Positions 21,340 through 34,928 of a DNA stretch of 64,000 nt are shown here, piece by piece (the stretch's first letter is position 1; every line of letters starts with the position of its first letter). Made by a program: the position numbers and the translations under genes. This DNA comes from Desmodus rotundus (taxonomy: Eukaryota > Chordata > Mammalia > Chiroptera > Phyllostomidae). Location: assembly GCF_022682495.2 (NCBI RefSeq), contig NW_026527522.1:62001-126000 (forward strand), in the 5' to 3' direction. Under the pieces are notes generated by a model. It was not told the origin of the DNA. It was given only the letters and a program-made list of their open reading frames with translations, and made no database searches.

Positions 21340-23291
21340 TAAGAGTCTTTCTCGGCTCAAACTGCCCCACCCTGCCCCGAGGCGGTAAACTTGCACCGAG
21401 ACGCTTCTACTCCTCTAAAGTCTGGGCTGAACTTTGCGAGAAGGGACCGTGTGCGATGCGACCTGGGTCCCACAGAGCTCGAACCCCCCCCTCCCCGTGA
21501 AGGGATCCGCGGCCTGTGGTCCTTGGTGTCCGCAAAAGGCATTCACCTGCGGAGAACCTGGGCCCAGGTGAGCGGGACCAGGCCCCGCGGCAGGAGCCTG
21601 GGGAGGCCACTGGAGCCATGGGGGCCAGGGGCTGGGCAATTTTCCCCGGGTGCTCTCTCGGGTCCCAGGCGCCCTCTCTCGCCCGGGGAGTGCCCACGCC
21701 ATCCCCTTGACCCCCGCAGGACGCCTGCATCCCGCCATAAGCGGCCCAACTCCTCCATGGAGCCGGGACACATGGGGCCGGGGTGCGAGCAACTGGCCTA
21801 CGTGGCGGCCAACCCGCAGACCCCTCCGTCCCGTCCCCACCACTGCGAAGATCCCCCTGTTCTTCCATCCGTAAAGGGGTCCCCCTTTACGGATGGAAGA
21901 ACAGGGGGGAGGCCCCCAGGAGATGGCTTTTGTCCGAGCCGCGGCTGGGTGGTTTCGGGCCAGGAGGCGGGGGCCGCGCAGGCGCAAGCGGCCCCACCCC
22001 AAGAGCATCCCTCCGGGCAACGTGCCCCCCCACCCCTTGAGATATCAGGCCAGGTTCACAGGGTCCCTGGGCCGGTGTCAGAGTTAAGGGAAGCCCTCAC
22101 TGCCACCCAGAGGACCGCGCGTTTTTCCCGTGGACCACACTTCCCAGCAGCTCTCCCACCCCCGCCGAGGCAGAGTGCCAGGGAAGAACTAGGGACCTGG
22201 GGCCGGGAAGAGGAGCCGGCCACGGCTCCGCGCCAGGTGGAGCGGGTCCGGGCGGGCGGGCGGGGCGGGCGGGACCCTCGTCCACGGACCGGTTCTCCCG
22301 TGGGAGTCTGGCCCTGTGCCCCGCCTGGGAGGCTAAGAGCCTTGCTTTCGCCTGCAACGCCCCCACCCTGCCACAAGGCGGGCAGACTTGGACCCAGCCG
22401 CTTCAACCCTCCAGTCTGTGCGGAACCCACCCAAAATGGAGTGTGACCGCTGCGACCTCAGTCCCCCAGAGCTCGAAGCCCCACCTCTGTGAGGGAATCG
22501 GCGGCCTCCTGTCCTCGGCGTCCGCAAAAGGCATTCACCTGCGGTGAACCTGGGCCCTCGGGCGAGCAGGGCCAGGCCCCATGGTAGGAGCCCGGGGAGG
22601 CAATGGCAGCCTCTGCGGCCAGGCCTCGGGCTCTCCCCGGGGCTCTCTCGGGGCACGGGCACCCTCTCTCGCCTGGAGAGTGCCCACGCCGTCCCTTGAG
22701 CCCCGCGAGACACCTGCCTCCCGTGATAAGAGGCCCCCTGCCTCCGTGGAGCTTGGAACTCTGGGGCCGGGCTGCGGGTCACTGGGCTAAGTGGCTGGAA
22801 AGGCGCAGACCCCTCCGTCCCGACCGCCCAACTGCGAAGGACAGGGGGGAGGCCCCCAGGAGATGGCTTTTGTCAGAGCCGCGGCTGGCCGGTTTCGGGC
22901 CAAGACGCGGGACCCGGCAGGCTCAGGGCAGGCAGCCCCACCAGAAGCCCTCCCTCGGGGCAACGGGCCCCACCCCGGACATATCAGGCCTGCTTCACAG
23001 GGTCCCTGGGGTCGTGTCCCGTGGAACTGGAAGCTCTCCCCGCCACCCAGAGGTCCGATCCTTTTCCCGTGGACCACACTTGCCAGCCCGTCTCCCACCC
23101 CGCCGGAGGCAGAGTGCCGGGGAAGAACTAGGGACCTGGGGCCGGGAAGAGGGGCCGGCCACGGTTCCGGGCCAGGCGGGGGGGGGGGGGGGGGGGGCGG
23201 GGGGCGGGGGGGGGGGCCCGGGCAGGCCGGACCCACGCCCAGGGACCGGGTCTCGCGGGGGGGTCTTGGGCCTGAGACCTGCCTGGGGGGC
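21340..23291 (+). repeat. Macrosatellite unit 12 (indel-rich)
   Basis: 1952 bp, the longest unit, because most of its indels are insertions into runs. It carries 358A (CGCCATCC), shared with units 15 and 25. The last abnormal indel is an extra C near 22948 (GAAGCCCTCC); the rest of the unit is clean. Poly-G tract 23178-23216. Confidence 0.92.
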
Positions 23292-25237
23292 TAAGAGTCT
23301 TTCTCGGCTCAAACTGCCCCACCCTGCCCCGAGGCGGTAAACTTGCACCGAGACGCTTCTACTCTCTAAAGTCTGGGCTGAACTTTGCGAGAAGGGACCG
23401 TGTGCGATGCGACCTGGGTCCCACAGAGCTCGAACCCCCCCCTCCCCGTGAAGGGATCCGCGGCCTGTGGTCCTTGGTGTCCGCAAAAGGCATTCACCTG
23501 CGGAGAACCTGGGCCCAGGTGAGCGGGACCAGGCCCCGCGGCAGGAGCCTGGGGAGGCCACTGGAGCCATGGGGGCCAGGGCTGGGCATTTTCCCGGGTG
23601 CTCTCTCGGGTCCCAGGCGCCCTCTCTCGCCCGGGGAGTGCCCACGCCGTCCCTTGACCCCCGCAGGACGCCTGCATCCCGCCATAAGCGGCCCAACTCC
23701 TCCATGGAGCCGGGACACATGGGGCCGGGGTGCGAGCAACTGGCCTACGTGGCGGCCAACCCGCAGACCCCTCCGTCCCGTCCCCACCACTGCGAAGATC
23801 CCCCTGTTCTTCCATCCGTAAAGGGGTCCCCCTTTACGGATGGAAGAACAGGGGGGAGGCCCCCAGGAGATGGCTTTTGTCCGAGCCGCGGCTGGGTGGT
23901 TTCGGGCCAGGAGGCGGGGCCGCGCAGGCGCAAGCAGGCCCCACCCCAAGAGCATCCCTCCGGGCAACGTGCCCCCCCACCCCTTGAGATATCAGGCCAG
24001 GTTCACAGGGTCCCTGGGCCGGTGTCAGAGTTAAGGGAAGCCCTCACTGCCACCCAGAGGACCGCGCGTTTTCCCGTGGACCACACTTCCCAGCAGCTCT
24101 CCCACCCCCGCCGAGGCAGAGTGCCAGGGAAGAACTAGGGACCTGGGGCCGGGAAGAGGAGCCGGCCACGGCTCCGCGCCAGGTGGAGCGGGTCCGGGCG
24201 GGCGGGCGGGCGGGCGGGACCCTCGTCCACGGACCGGTTCTCCCGTGGGGAGTCTGGCCCTGTGCCCCGCCTGGGAGGCTAAGAGCCTTGCTTCGCCTGC
24301 AACGCCCCCACCCTGCCACAAGGCGGCAGACTTGGACCCAGCCGCTTCAACCCTCCAGTCTGTGCGGAACCACCCAAAAATGGAGTGTGACCGCTGCGAC
24401 CTCAGTCCCCCAGAGCTCGAAGCCCCACCTCTGTGAGGGAATCGGCGGCCTCCTGTCCTCGGCGTCCGCAAAAGGCATTCACCTGCGGTGAACCTGGGCC
24501 TCGGGCGAGCAGGGCCAGGCCCCATGGTAGGAGCCCGGGGAGGCAATGGCAGCCTCTGCGGCCAGGCCTCGGGCTCTCCCCGGGGCTCTCTCGGGGCACG
24601 GGCACCCTCTCTCGCCTGGAGAGTGCCCACGCCGTCCCTTGAGCCCCGCGAGACACCTGCCTCCCGTGATAAGAGGCCCCCTGCCTCCGTGGAGCTTGGA
24701 ACTCTGGGGCCGGGCTGCGGGTCACTGGGCTAAGTGGCTGGAAAGGCGCAGACCCCTCCGTCCCGACCGCCCAACTGCGAAGGACAGGGGGGAGGCCCCC
24801 AGGAGATGGCTTTTGTCAGAGCCGCGGCTGGCCGGTTTCGGGCCAAGACGCGGGACCCGGCAGGCTCAGGGCAGGCAGCCCCACCAGAAGCCTCCCTCGG
24901 GGCAACGGGCCCCACCCCGGACATATCAGGCCTGCTTCACAGGGTCCCTGGGGTCGTGTCCCGTGGAACTGGAAGCTCTCCCCGCCACCCAGAGGTCCGA
25001 TCCTTTTCCCGTGGACCACACTTGCCAGCCCGTCTCCCACCCCGCCGGAGGCAGAGTGCCAGGGAAGAACTAGGGACCTGGGGCCGGGAAGAGGGGCCGG
25101 CCACGGTTCCGGGCCAGGCGGGGGGGGGGGGGGGGGGGGGGGCGGGGGGCGGGGGGGGGGGGCCCGGGCAGGCCGGACCCACGCCCAGGGACCGGGTCTC
25201 GCGGGGGGGTCTTGGGCCTGAGACCTGCCTGGGGGGC
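23292..25237 (+). repeat. Macrosatellite unit 13
   Basis: 1946 bp. It carries 1770A like units 10 and 26. Poly-G tract 25120-25162 is the longest at 43 bp. Confidence 0.95.
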
Positions 25238-27178
25238 TAAGAGTCTTTCTCGGCTCAAACGGCCCCACCCTGCCCCGAGGCGGTAAACTTGCACCGAGAC
25301 GCTTCTACTCTCTAAAGTCTGGGCTGAACTTTGCGAGAAGGGACCGTGTGCGATGCGACCTGGGTCCCACAGAGCTCGAACCCCCCCCTCCCCGTGAAGG
25401 GATCCGCGGCCTGTGGTCCTTGGTGTCCGCAAAAGGCATTCACCTGCGGAGAACCTGGGCCCAGGTGAGCGGGACCAGGCCCCGCGGCAGGAGCCTGGGG
25501 AGGCCACTGGAGCCATGGGGGCCAGGGCTGGGCATTTTCCCGGGTGCTCTCTCGGGTCCCAGGCGCCCTCTCTCGCCCGGGGAGTGCCCACGCCGTCCCT
25601 TGACCCCCGCAGGACGCCTGCATCCCGCCATAAGCGGCCCAACTCCTCCATGGAGCCGGGACACATGGGGCCGGGGTGCGAGCAACTGGCCTACGTGGCG
25701 GCCAACCCGCAGACCCCTCCGTCCCGTCCCCACCACTGCGAAGATCCCCCTGTTCTTCCATCCGTAAAGGGGTCCCCCTTTACGGATGGAAGAACAGGGG
25801 GGAGGCCCCCAGGAGATGGCTTTTGTCCGAGCCGCGGCTGGGTGGTTTCGGGCCAGGAGGCGGGGCCGCGCAGGCGCAAGCAGGCCCCACCCCAAGAGCA
25901 TCCCTCCGGGCAACGTGCCCCCCCACCCCTTGAGATATCAGGCCAGGTTCACAGGGTCCCTGGGCCGGTGTCAGAGTTAAGGGAAGCCCTCACTGCCACC
26001 CAGAGGACCGCGCGTTTTCCCGTGGACCACACTTCCCAGCAGCTCTCCCACCCCCGCCGAGGCAGAGTGCCAGGGAAGAACTAGGGACCTGGGGCCGGGA
26101 AGAGGAGCCGGCCACGGCTCCGCGCCAGGTGGAGCGGGTCCGGGCGGGCGGGCGGGCGGGCGGGACCCTCGTCCACGGACCGGTTCTCCCGTGGGGAGTC
26201 TGGCCCTGTGCCCCGCCTGGGAGGCTAAGAGCCTTGCTTCGCCTGCAACGCCCCCACCCTGCCACAAGGCGGCAGACTTGGACCCAGCCGCTTCAACCCT
26301 CCAGTCTGTGCGGAACCACCCAAAAATGGAGTGTGACCGCTGCGACCTCAGTCCCCCAGAGCTCGAAGCCCCACCTCTGTGAGGGAATCGGCGGCCTCCT
26401 GTCCTCGGCGTCCGCAAAAGGCATTCACCTGCGGTGAACCTGGGCCTCGGGCGAGCAGGGCCAGGCCCCATGGTAGGAGCCCGGGGAGGCAATGGCAGCC
26501 TCTGCGGCCAGGCCTCGGGCTCTCCCCGGGGCTCTCTCGGGGCACGGGCACCCTCTCTCGCCTGGAGAGTGCCCACGCCGTCCCTTGAGCCCCGCGAGAC
26601 ACCTGCCTCCCGTGATAAGAGGCCCCCTGCCTCCGTGGAGCTTGGAACTCTGGGGCCGGGCTGCGGGTCACTGGGCTAAGTGGCTGGAAAGGCGCAGACC
26701 CCTCCGTCCCGACCGCCCAACTGCGAAGGACAGGGGGGAGGCCCCCAGGAGATGGCTTTTGTCAGAGCCGCGGCTGGCCGGTTTCGGGCCAAGACGCGGG
26801 ACCCGGCAGGCTCAGGGCAGGCAGCCCCACCAGAAGCCTCCCTCGGGGCAACGGGCCCCACCCCGGACATATCAGGCCTGCTTCACAGGGTCCCTGGGGT
26901 CGTGTCCCGTGGAACTGGAAGCTCTCCCCGCCACCCAGAGGTCCGATCCTTTTCCCGTGGACCACACTTGCCAGCCCGTCTCCCACCCCGCCGGAGGCAG
27001 AGTGCCGGGGAAGAACTAGGGACCTGGGGCCGGGAAGAGGGGCCGGCCACGGTTCCGGGCCAGGCGGGGGGGGGGGGGGGGGGCGGGGGGCGGGGGGGGG
27101 GGGCCCGGGCAGGCCGGACCCACGCCCAGGGACCGGGTCTCGCGGGGGGGTCTTGGGCCTGAGACCTGCCTGGGGGGC
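25238..27178 (+). repeat. Macrosatellite unit 14
   Basis: 1941 bp. It carries 24G directly after a 1770A unit, the same order as units 10-11 and 26-27. Poly-G tract 27066-27103. Confidence 0.95.
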
Positions 27179-29118
27179 TAAGAGTCTTTCTCGGCTCAAA
27201 CTGCCCCACCCTGCCCCGAGGCGGTAAACTTGCACCGAGACGCTTCTACTCTCTAAAGTCTGGGCTGAACTTTGCGAGAAGGGACCGTGTGCGATGCGAC
27301 CTGGGTCCCACAGAGCTCGAACCCCCCCCTCCCCGTGAAGGGATCCGCGGCCTGTGGTCCTTGGTGTCCGCAAAAGGCATTCACCTGCGGAGAACCTGGG
27401 CCCAGGTGAGCGGGACCAGGCCCCGCGGCAGGAGCCTGGGGAGGCCACTGGAGCCATGGGGGCCAGGGCTGGGCATTTTCCCGGGTGCTCTCTCGGGTCC
27501 CAGGCGCCCTCTCTCGCCCGGGGAGTGCCCACGCCATCCCTTGACCCCCGCAGGACGCCTGCATCCCGCCATAAGCGGCCCAACTCCTCCATGGAGCCGG
27601 GACACATGGGGCCGGGGTGCGAGCAACTGGCCTACGTGGCGGCCAACCCGCAGACCCCTCCGTCCCGTCCCCACCACTGCGAAGATCCCCCTGTTCTTCC
27701 ATCCGTAAAGGGGTCCCCCTTTACGGATGGAAGAACAGGGGGGAGGCCCCCAGGAGATGGCTTTTGTCCGAGCCGCGGCTGGGTGGTTTCGGGCCAGGAG
27801 GCGGGGCCGCGCAGGCGCAAGCAGGCCCCACCCCAAGAGCATCCCTCCGGGCAACGTGCCCCCCCACCCCTTGAGATATCAGGCCAGGTTCACAGGGTCC
27901 CTGGGCCGGTGTCAGAGTTAAGGGAAGCCCTCACTGCCACCCAGAGGACCGCGCGTTTTCCCGTGGACCACACTTCCCAGCAGCTCTCCCACCCCCGCCG
28001 AGGCAGAGTGCCAGGGAAGAACTAGGGACCTGGGGCCGGGAAGAGGAGCCGGCCACGGCTCCGCGCCAGGTGGAGCGGGTCCGGGCGGGCGGGCGGGCGG
28101 GCGGGACCCTCGTCCACGGACCGGTTCTCCCGTGGGGAGTCTGGCCCTGTGCCCCGCCTGGGAGGCTAAGAGCCTTGCTTCGCCTGCAACGCCCCCACCC
28201 TGCCACAAGGCGGCAGACTTGGACCCAGCCGCTTCAACCCTCCAGTCTGTGCGGAACCACCCAAAAATGGAGTGTGACCGCTGCGACCTCAGTCCCCCAG
28301 AGCTCGAAGCCCCACCTCTGTGAGGGAATCGGCGGCCTCCTGTCCTCGGCGTCCGCAAAAGGCATTCACCTGCGGTGAACCTGGGCCTCGGGCGAGCAGG
28401 GCCAGGCCCCATGGTAGGAGCCCGGGGAGGCAATGGCAGCCTCTGCGGCCAGGCCTCGGGCTCTCCCCGGGGCTCTCTCGGGGCACGGGCACCCTCTCTC
28501 GCCTGGAGAGTGCCCACGCCGTCCCTTGAGCCCCGCGAGACACCTGCCTCCCGTGATAAGAGGCCCCCTGCCTCCGTGGAGCTTGGAACTCTGGGGCCGG
28601 GCTGCGGGTCACTGGGCTAAGTGGCTGGAAAGGCGCAGACCCCTCCGTCCCGACCGCCCAACTGCGAAGGACAGGGGGGAGGCCCCCAGGAGATGGCTTT
28701 TGTCAGAGCCGCGGCTGGCCGGTTTCGGGCCAAGACGCGGGACCCGGCAGGCTCAGGGCAGGCAGCCCCACCAGAAGCCTCCCTCGGGGCAACGGGACCC
28801 ACCCCGGACATATCAGGCCTGCTTCACAGGGTCCCTGGGGTCGTGTCCCGTGGAACTGGAAGCTCTCCCCGCCACCCAGAGGTCCGATCCTTTTCCCGTG
28901 GACCACACTTGCCAGCCCGTCTCCCACCCCGCCGGAGGCAGAGTGCCGGGGAAGAACTAGGGACCTGGGGCCGGGAAGAGGGGCCGGCCACGGTTCCGGG
29001 CCAGGCGGGGGGGGGGGGGGGGGGCGGGGGGCGGGGGGGGGGGCCCGGGCAGGCCGGACCCACGCCCAGGGACCGGGTCTCGCGGGGGGGTCTTGGGCCT
29101 GAGACCTGCCTGGGGGGC
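27179..29118 (+). repeat. Macrosatellite unit 15
   Basis: 1940 bp. It carries 358A like units 12 and 25, and a private AACGGGACCC near 28795. Poly-G tract 29007-29043. Confidence 0.95.
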
Positions 29119-31055
29119 TAAGAGTCTTTCTCGGCTCAAACTGCCCCACCCTGCCCCGAGGCGGTAAACTTGCACCGAGACGCTTCTACTCTCTAAAGTC
29201 TGGGCTGAACTTTGCGAGAAGGGACCGTGTGCGATGCGACCTGGGTCCCACAGAGCTCGAACCCCCCCCTCCCCGTGAAGGGATCCGCGGCCTGTGGTCC
29301 TTGGTGTCCGCAAAAGGCATTCACCTGCGGAGAACCTGGGCCCAGGTGAGCGGGACCAGGCCCCGCGGCAGGAGCCTGGGGAGGCCACTGGAGCCATGGG
29401 GGCCAGGGCTGGGCATTTTCCCGGGTGCTCTCTCGGGTCCCAGGCGCCCTCTCTCGCCCGGGGAGTGCCCACGCCGTCCCTTGACCCCCGCAGGACGCCT
29501 GCATCCCGCCATAAGCGGCCCAACTCCTCCATGGAGCCGGGACACATGGGGCCGGGGTGCGAGCAACTGGCCTACGTGGCGGCCAACCCGCAGACCCCTC
29601 CGTCCCGTCCCCACCACTGCGAAGATCCCCCTGTTCTTCCATCCGTAAAGGGGTCCCCCTTTACGGATGGAAGAACAGGGGGGAGGCCCCCAGGAGATGG
29701 CTTTTGTCCGAGCCGCGGCTGGGTGGTTTCGGGCCAGGAGGCGGGGCCGCGCAGGCGCAAGCAGGCCCCACCCCAAGAGCATCCCTCCGGGCAACGTGCC
29801 CCCCCACCCCTTGAGATATCAGGCCAGGTTCACAGGGTCCCTGGGCCGGTGTCAGAGTTAAGGGAAGCCCTCACTGCCACCCAGAGGACCGCGCGTTTTC
29901 CCGTGGACCACACTTCCCAGCAGCTCTCCCACCCCCGCCGAGGCAGAGTGCCAGGGAAGAACTAGGGACCTGGGGCCGGGAAGAGGAGCCGGCCACGGCT
30001 CCGCGCCAGGTGGAGCGGGTCCGGGCGGGCGGGCGGGCGGGCGGGACCCTCGTCCACGGACCGGTTCTCCCGTGGGGAGTCTGGCCCTGTGCCCCGCCTG
30101 GGAGGCTAAGAGCCTTGCTTCGCCTGCAACGCCCCCACCCTGCCACAAGGCGGCAGACTTGGACCCAGCCGCTTCAACCCTCCAGTCTGTGCGGAACCAC
30201 CCAAAAATGGAGTGTGACCGCTGCGACCTCAGTCCCCCAGAGCTCGAAGCCCCACCTCTGTGAGGGAATCGGCGGCCTCCTGTCCTCGGCGTCCGCAAAA
30301 GGCATTCACCTGCGGTGAACCTGGGCCTCGGGCGAGCAGGGCCAGGCCCCATGGTAGGAGCCCGGGGAGGCAATGGCAGCCTCTGCGGCCAGGCCTCGGG
30401 CTCTCCCCGGGGCTCTCTCGGGGCACGGGCACCCTCTCTCGCCTGGAGAGTGCCCACGCCGTCCCTTGAGCCCCGCGAGACACCTGCCTCCCGTGATAAG
30501 AGGCCCCCTGCCTCCGTGGAGCTTGGAACTCTGGGGCCGGGCTGCGGGTCACTGGGCTAAGTGGCTGGAAAGGCGCAGACCCCTCCGTCCCGACCGCCCA
30601 ACTGCGAAGGACAGGGGGGAGGCCCCCAGGAGATGGCTTTTGTCAGAGCCGCGGCTGGCCGGTTTCGGGCCAAGACGCGGGACCCGGCAGGCTCAGGGCA
30701 GGCAGCCCCACCAGAAGCCTCCCTCGGGGCAACGGGCCCCACCCCGGACATATCAGGCCTGCTTCACAGGGTCCCTGGGGTCGTGTCCCGTGGAACTGGA
30801 AGCTCTCCCCGCCACCCAGAGGTCCGATCCTTTTCCCGTGGACCACACTTGCCAGCCCGTCTCCCACCCCGCCGGAGGCAGAGTGCCGGGGAAGAACTAG
30901 GGACCTGGGGCCGGGAAGAGGGGCCGGCCACGGTTCCGGGCCAGGCGGGGGGGGGGGGGGGGCGGGGGGCGGGGGGGGGGCCCGGGCAGGCCGGACCCAC
31001 GCCCAGGGACCGGGTCTCGCGGGGGGGTCTTGGGCCTGAGACCTGCCTGGGGGGC
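29119..31055 (+). repeat. Macrosatellite unit 16
   Basis: 1937 bp with the common base at all diagnostic positions. Poly-G tract 30947-30980. Confidence 0.95.
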
Positions 31056-32991
31056 TAAGAGTCTTTCTCGGCTCAAACGGCCCCACCCTGCCCCGAGGCG
31101 GTAAACTTGCACCGAGACGCTTCTACTCTCTAAAGTCTGGGCTGAACTTTGCGAGAAGGGACCGTGTGCGATGCGACCTGGGTCCCACAGAGCTCGAACC
31201 CCCCCCTCCCCGTGAAGGGATCCGCGGCCTGTGGTCCTTGGTGTCCGCAAAAGGCATTCACCTGCGGAGAACCTGGGCCCAGGTGAGCGGGACCAGGCCC
31301 CGCGGCAGGAGCCTGGGGAGGCCACTGGAGCCATGGGGGCCAGGGCTGGGCATTTTCCCGGGTGCTCTCTCGGGTCCCAGGCGCCCTCTCTCGCCCGGGG
31401 AGTGCCCACGCCGTCCCTTGACCCCCGCAGGACGCCTGCATCCCGCCATAAGCGGCCCAACTCCTCCATGGAGCCGGGACACATGGGGCCGGGGTGCGAG
31501 CAACTGGCCTACGTGGCGGCCAACCCGCAGACCCCTCCGTCCCGTCCCCACCACTGCGAAGATCCCCCTGTTCTTCCATCCGTAAAGGGGTCCCCCTTTA
31601 CGGATGGAAGAACAGGGGGGAGGCCCCCAGGAGATGGCTTTTGTCCGAGCCGCGGCTGGGTGGTTTCGGGCCAGGAGGCGGGGCCGCGCAGGCGCAAGCA
31701 GGCCCCACCCCAAGAGCATCCCTCCGGGCAACGTGCCCCCCCACCCCTTGAGATATCAGGCCAGGTTCACAGGGTCCCTGGGCCGGTGTCAGAGTTAAGG
31801 GAAGCCCTCACTGCCACCCAGAGGACCGCGCGTTTTCCCGTGGACCACACTTCCCAGCAGCTCTCCCACCCCCGCCGAGGCAGAGTGCCAGGGAAGAACT
31901 AGGGACCTGGGGCCTGGAAGAGGAGCCGGCCACGGCTCCGCGCCAGGTGGAGCGGGTCCGGGCGGGCGGGCGGGCGGGCGGGACCCTCGTCCACGGACCG
32001 GTTCTCCCGTGGGGAGTCTGGCCCTGTGCCCCGCCTGGGAGGCTAAGAGCCTTGCTTCGCCTGCAACGCCCCCACCCTGCCACAAGGCGGCAGACTTGGA
32101 CCCAGCCGCTTCAACCCTCCAGTCTGTGCGGAACCACCCAAAAATGGAGTGTGACCGCTGCGACCTCAGTCCCCCAGAGCTCGAAGCCCCACCTCTGTGA
32201 GGGAATCGGCGGCCTCCTGTCCTCGGCGTCCGCAAAAGGCATTCACCTGCGGTGAACCTGGGCCTCGGGCGAGCAGGGCCAGGCCCCATGGTAGGAGCCC
32301 GGGGAGGCAATGGCAGCCTCTGCGGCCAGGCCTCGGGCTCTCCCCGGGGCTCTCTCGGGGCACGGGCACCCTCTCTCGCCTGGAGAGTGCCCACGCCGTC
32401 CCTTGAGCCCCGCGAGACACCTGCCTCCCGTGATAAGAGGCCCCCTGCCTCCGTGGAGCTTGGAACTCTGGGGCCGGGCTGCGGGTCACTGGGCTAAGTG
32501 GCTGGAAAGGCGCAGACCCCTCCGTCCCGACCGCCCAACTGCGAAGGACAGGGGGGAGGCCCCCAGGAGATGGCTTTTGTCAGAGCCGCGGCTGGCCGGT
32601 TTCGGGCCAAGACGCGGGACCCGGCAGGCTCAGGGCAGGCAGCCCCACCAGAAGCCTCCCTCGGGGCAACGGGCCCCACCCCGGACATATCAGGCCTGCT
32701 TCACAGGGTCCCTGGGGTCGTGTCCCGTGGAACTGGAAGCTCTCCCCGCCACCCAGAGGTCCGATCCTTTTCCCGTGGACCACACTTGCCAGCCCGTCTC
32801 CCACCCCGCCGGAGGCAGAGTGCCGGGGAAGAACTAGGGACCTGGGGCCGGGAAGAGGGGCCGGCCACGGTTCCGGGCCAGGCGGGGGGGGGGGGGGGCG
32901 GGGGGCGGGGGGGGGGCCCGGGCAGCCCGGACCCACGCCCAGGGACCGGGTCTCGCGGGGGGGTCTTGGGCCTGAGACCTGCCTGGGGGGC
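31056..32991 (+). repeat. Macrosatellite unit 17
   Basis: 1936 bp. It carries 24G, 860T and 1873C, a subset of the unit 2/18 haplotype, so it may be a recombinant or ancestor of that type. Poly-G tract 32884-32916. Confidence 0.95.
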
Positions 32992-34928
32992 TAAGAGTCT
33001 TTCTCGGCTCAAACGGCCCCACCCTGCCCCGAGGCGGTAAACTTGCACCGAGACGCTTCTACTCTCTAAAGTCTGGGCTGAACTTTGCGAGAAGGGACCG
33101 TGTGCGATGCGACCTGGGTCCCACAGAGCTCGAACCCCCCCCTCCCCGTGAAGGGATCCGCGGCCTGTGGTCCTTGGTGTCCGCAAAAGGCATTCACCTG
33201 CGGAGAACCTGGGCCCAGGTGAGCGGGACCAGGCCCCGCGGCAGGAGCCTGGGGAGGCCACTGGAGCCATGGGGGCCAGGGCTGGGCATTTTCCCGGGTG
33301 CTCTCTCGGGTCCCAGGCGCCCTCTCTCGCCCGGGGAGTGCCCACGCCGTCCCTTGACCCCCGCAGGACGCCTGCATCCCGCCATAAGCGGCCCAACTCC
33401 TCCATGGAGCCGGGACACATGGGGCCGGGGTGCGAGCAACTGGCCTACGTGGCGGCAAACCCGCAGACCCCTCCGTCCCGTCCCCACCACTGCGAAGATC
33501 CCCCTGTTCTTCCATCCGTAAAGGGGTCCCCCTTTACGGATGGAAGAACAGGGGGGAGGCCCCCAGGAGATGGCTTTTGTCCGAGCCGCGGCTGGGTGGT
33601 TTCGGGCCAGGAGGCGGGGCCGCGCAGGCGCAAGCAGGCCCCACCCCAAGAGCATCCCTCCGGGCAACGTGCCCCCCCACCCCTTGAGATATCAGGCCAG
33701 GTTCACAGGGTCCCTGGGCCGGTGTCAGAGTTAAGGGAAGCCCTCACTGCCACCCAGAGGACCGCGCGTTTTCCCGTGGACCACACTTCCCAGCAGCTCT
33801 CCCACCCCCGCCGAGGCAGAGTGCCAGGGAAGAACTAGGGACCTGGGGCCTGGAAGAGGAGCCGGCCACGGCTCCGCGCCAGGTGGAGCGGGTCCGGGCG
33901 GGCGGGCGGGCGGGCGGGACCCTCGTCCACGGACCGGTTCTCCCGTGGGGAGTCTGGCCCTGTGCCCCGCCTGGGAGGCTAAGAGCCTTGCTTCGCCTGC
34001 AACGCCCCCACCCTGCCACAAGGCGGCAGACTTGGACCCAGCCGCTTCAACCCTCCAGTCTGTGCGGAACCACCCAAAAATGGAGTGTGACCGCTGCGAC
34101 CTCAGTCCCCCAGAGCTCGAAGCCCCACCTCTGTGAGGGAATCGGCGGCCTCCTGTCCTCGGCGTCCGCAAAAGGCATTCACCTGCGGTGAACCTGGGCC
34201 TCGGGCGAGCAGGGCCAGGCCCCATGGTAGGAGCCCGGGGAGGCAATGGCAGCCTCTGCGGCCAGGCCTCGGGCTCTCCCCGGGGCTCTCTCGGGGCACG
34301 GGCACCCTCTCTCGCCTGGAGAGTGCCCACGCCGTCCCTTGAGCCCCGCGAGACACCTGCCTCCCGTGATAAGAGGCCCCCTGCCTCCGTGGAGCTTGGA
34401 ACTCTGGGGCCGGGCTGCGGGTCACTGGGCTAAGTGGCTGGAAAGGCGCAGACCCCTCCGTCCCGACCGCCCAACTGCGAAGGACAGGGGGGAGGCCCCC
34501 AGGAGATGGCTTTTGTCAGAGCCGCGGCTGGCCGGTTTCGGGCCAAGACGCGGGACCCGGCAGGCTCAGGGCAGGCAGCCCCACCAGAAGCCTCCCTCGG
34601 GGCAACGGGCCCCACCCCGGACTTATCAGGCCTGCTTCACAGGGTCCCTGGGGTCGTGTCCCGTGGAACTGGAAGCTCTCCCCGCCACCCAGAGGTCCGA
34701 TCCTTTTCCCGTGGACCACACTTGCCAGCCCGTCTCCCACCCCGCCGGAGGCAGAGTGCCGGGGAAGAACTAGGGACCTGGGGCCGGGAAGAGGGGCCGG
34801 CCACGGTTCCGGGCCAGGCGGGGGGGGGGGGGGGCGGGGGGCGGGGGGGGGGGCCCGGGCAGCCCGGACCCACGCCCAGGGACCGGGTCTCGCGGGGGGG
34901 TCTTGGGCCTGAGACCTGCCTGGGGGGC
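32992..34928 (+). repeat. Macrosatellite unit 18
   Basis: 1937 bp. It carries 24G, 466A, 860T, 1632T and 1873C, identical to unit 2 at every diagnostic site. Poly-G tract 34820-34853 is one base longer than unit 2's. Confidence 0.95.

Larger units (their letters stand above)
16531..22950. other. Indel-rich block, probable low-accuracy sequence
   Basis: Across the second half of unit 9, all of units 10 and 11, and most of unit 12, several dozen one- or two-base gains and losses occur, nearly all inside runs of G, C or T. Neighbouring units have essentially none outside the poly-G tract. The edges are sharp and fall inside units rather than at unit boundaries. Substitutions are not comparably raised. 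This is the signature of homopolymer-length sequencing error or an unpolished patch, although a biologically older block cannot be excluded. Confidence 0.7.

Noticed and set aside
16531..22950. An older, more diverged block of the array with frameshifted genes
   Set aside because: Differences are nearly all run-length indels with few substitutions, and the block edges are sharp and unrelated to unit boundaries. Sequencing error explains this more simply than age.
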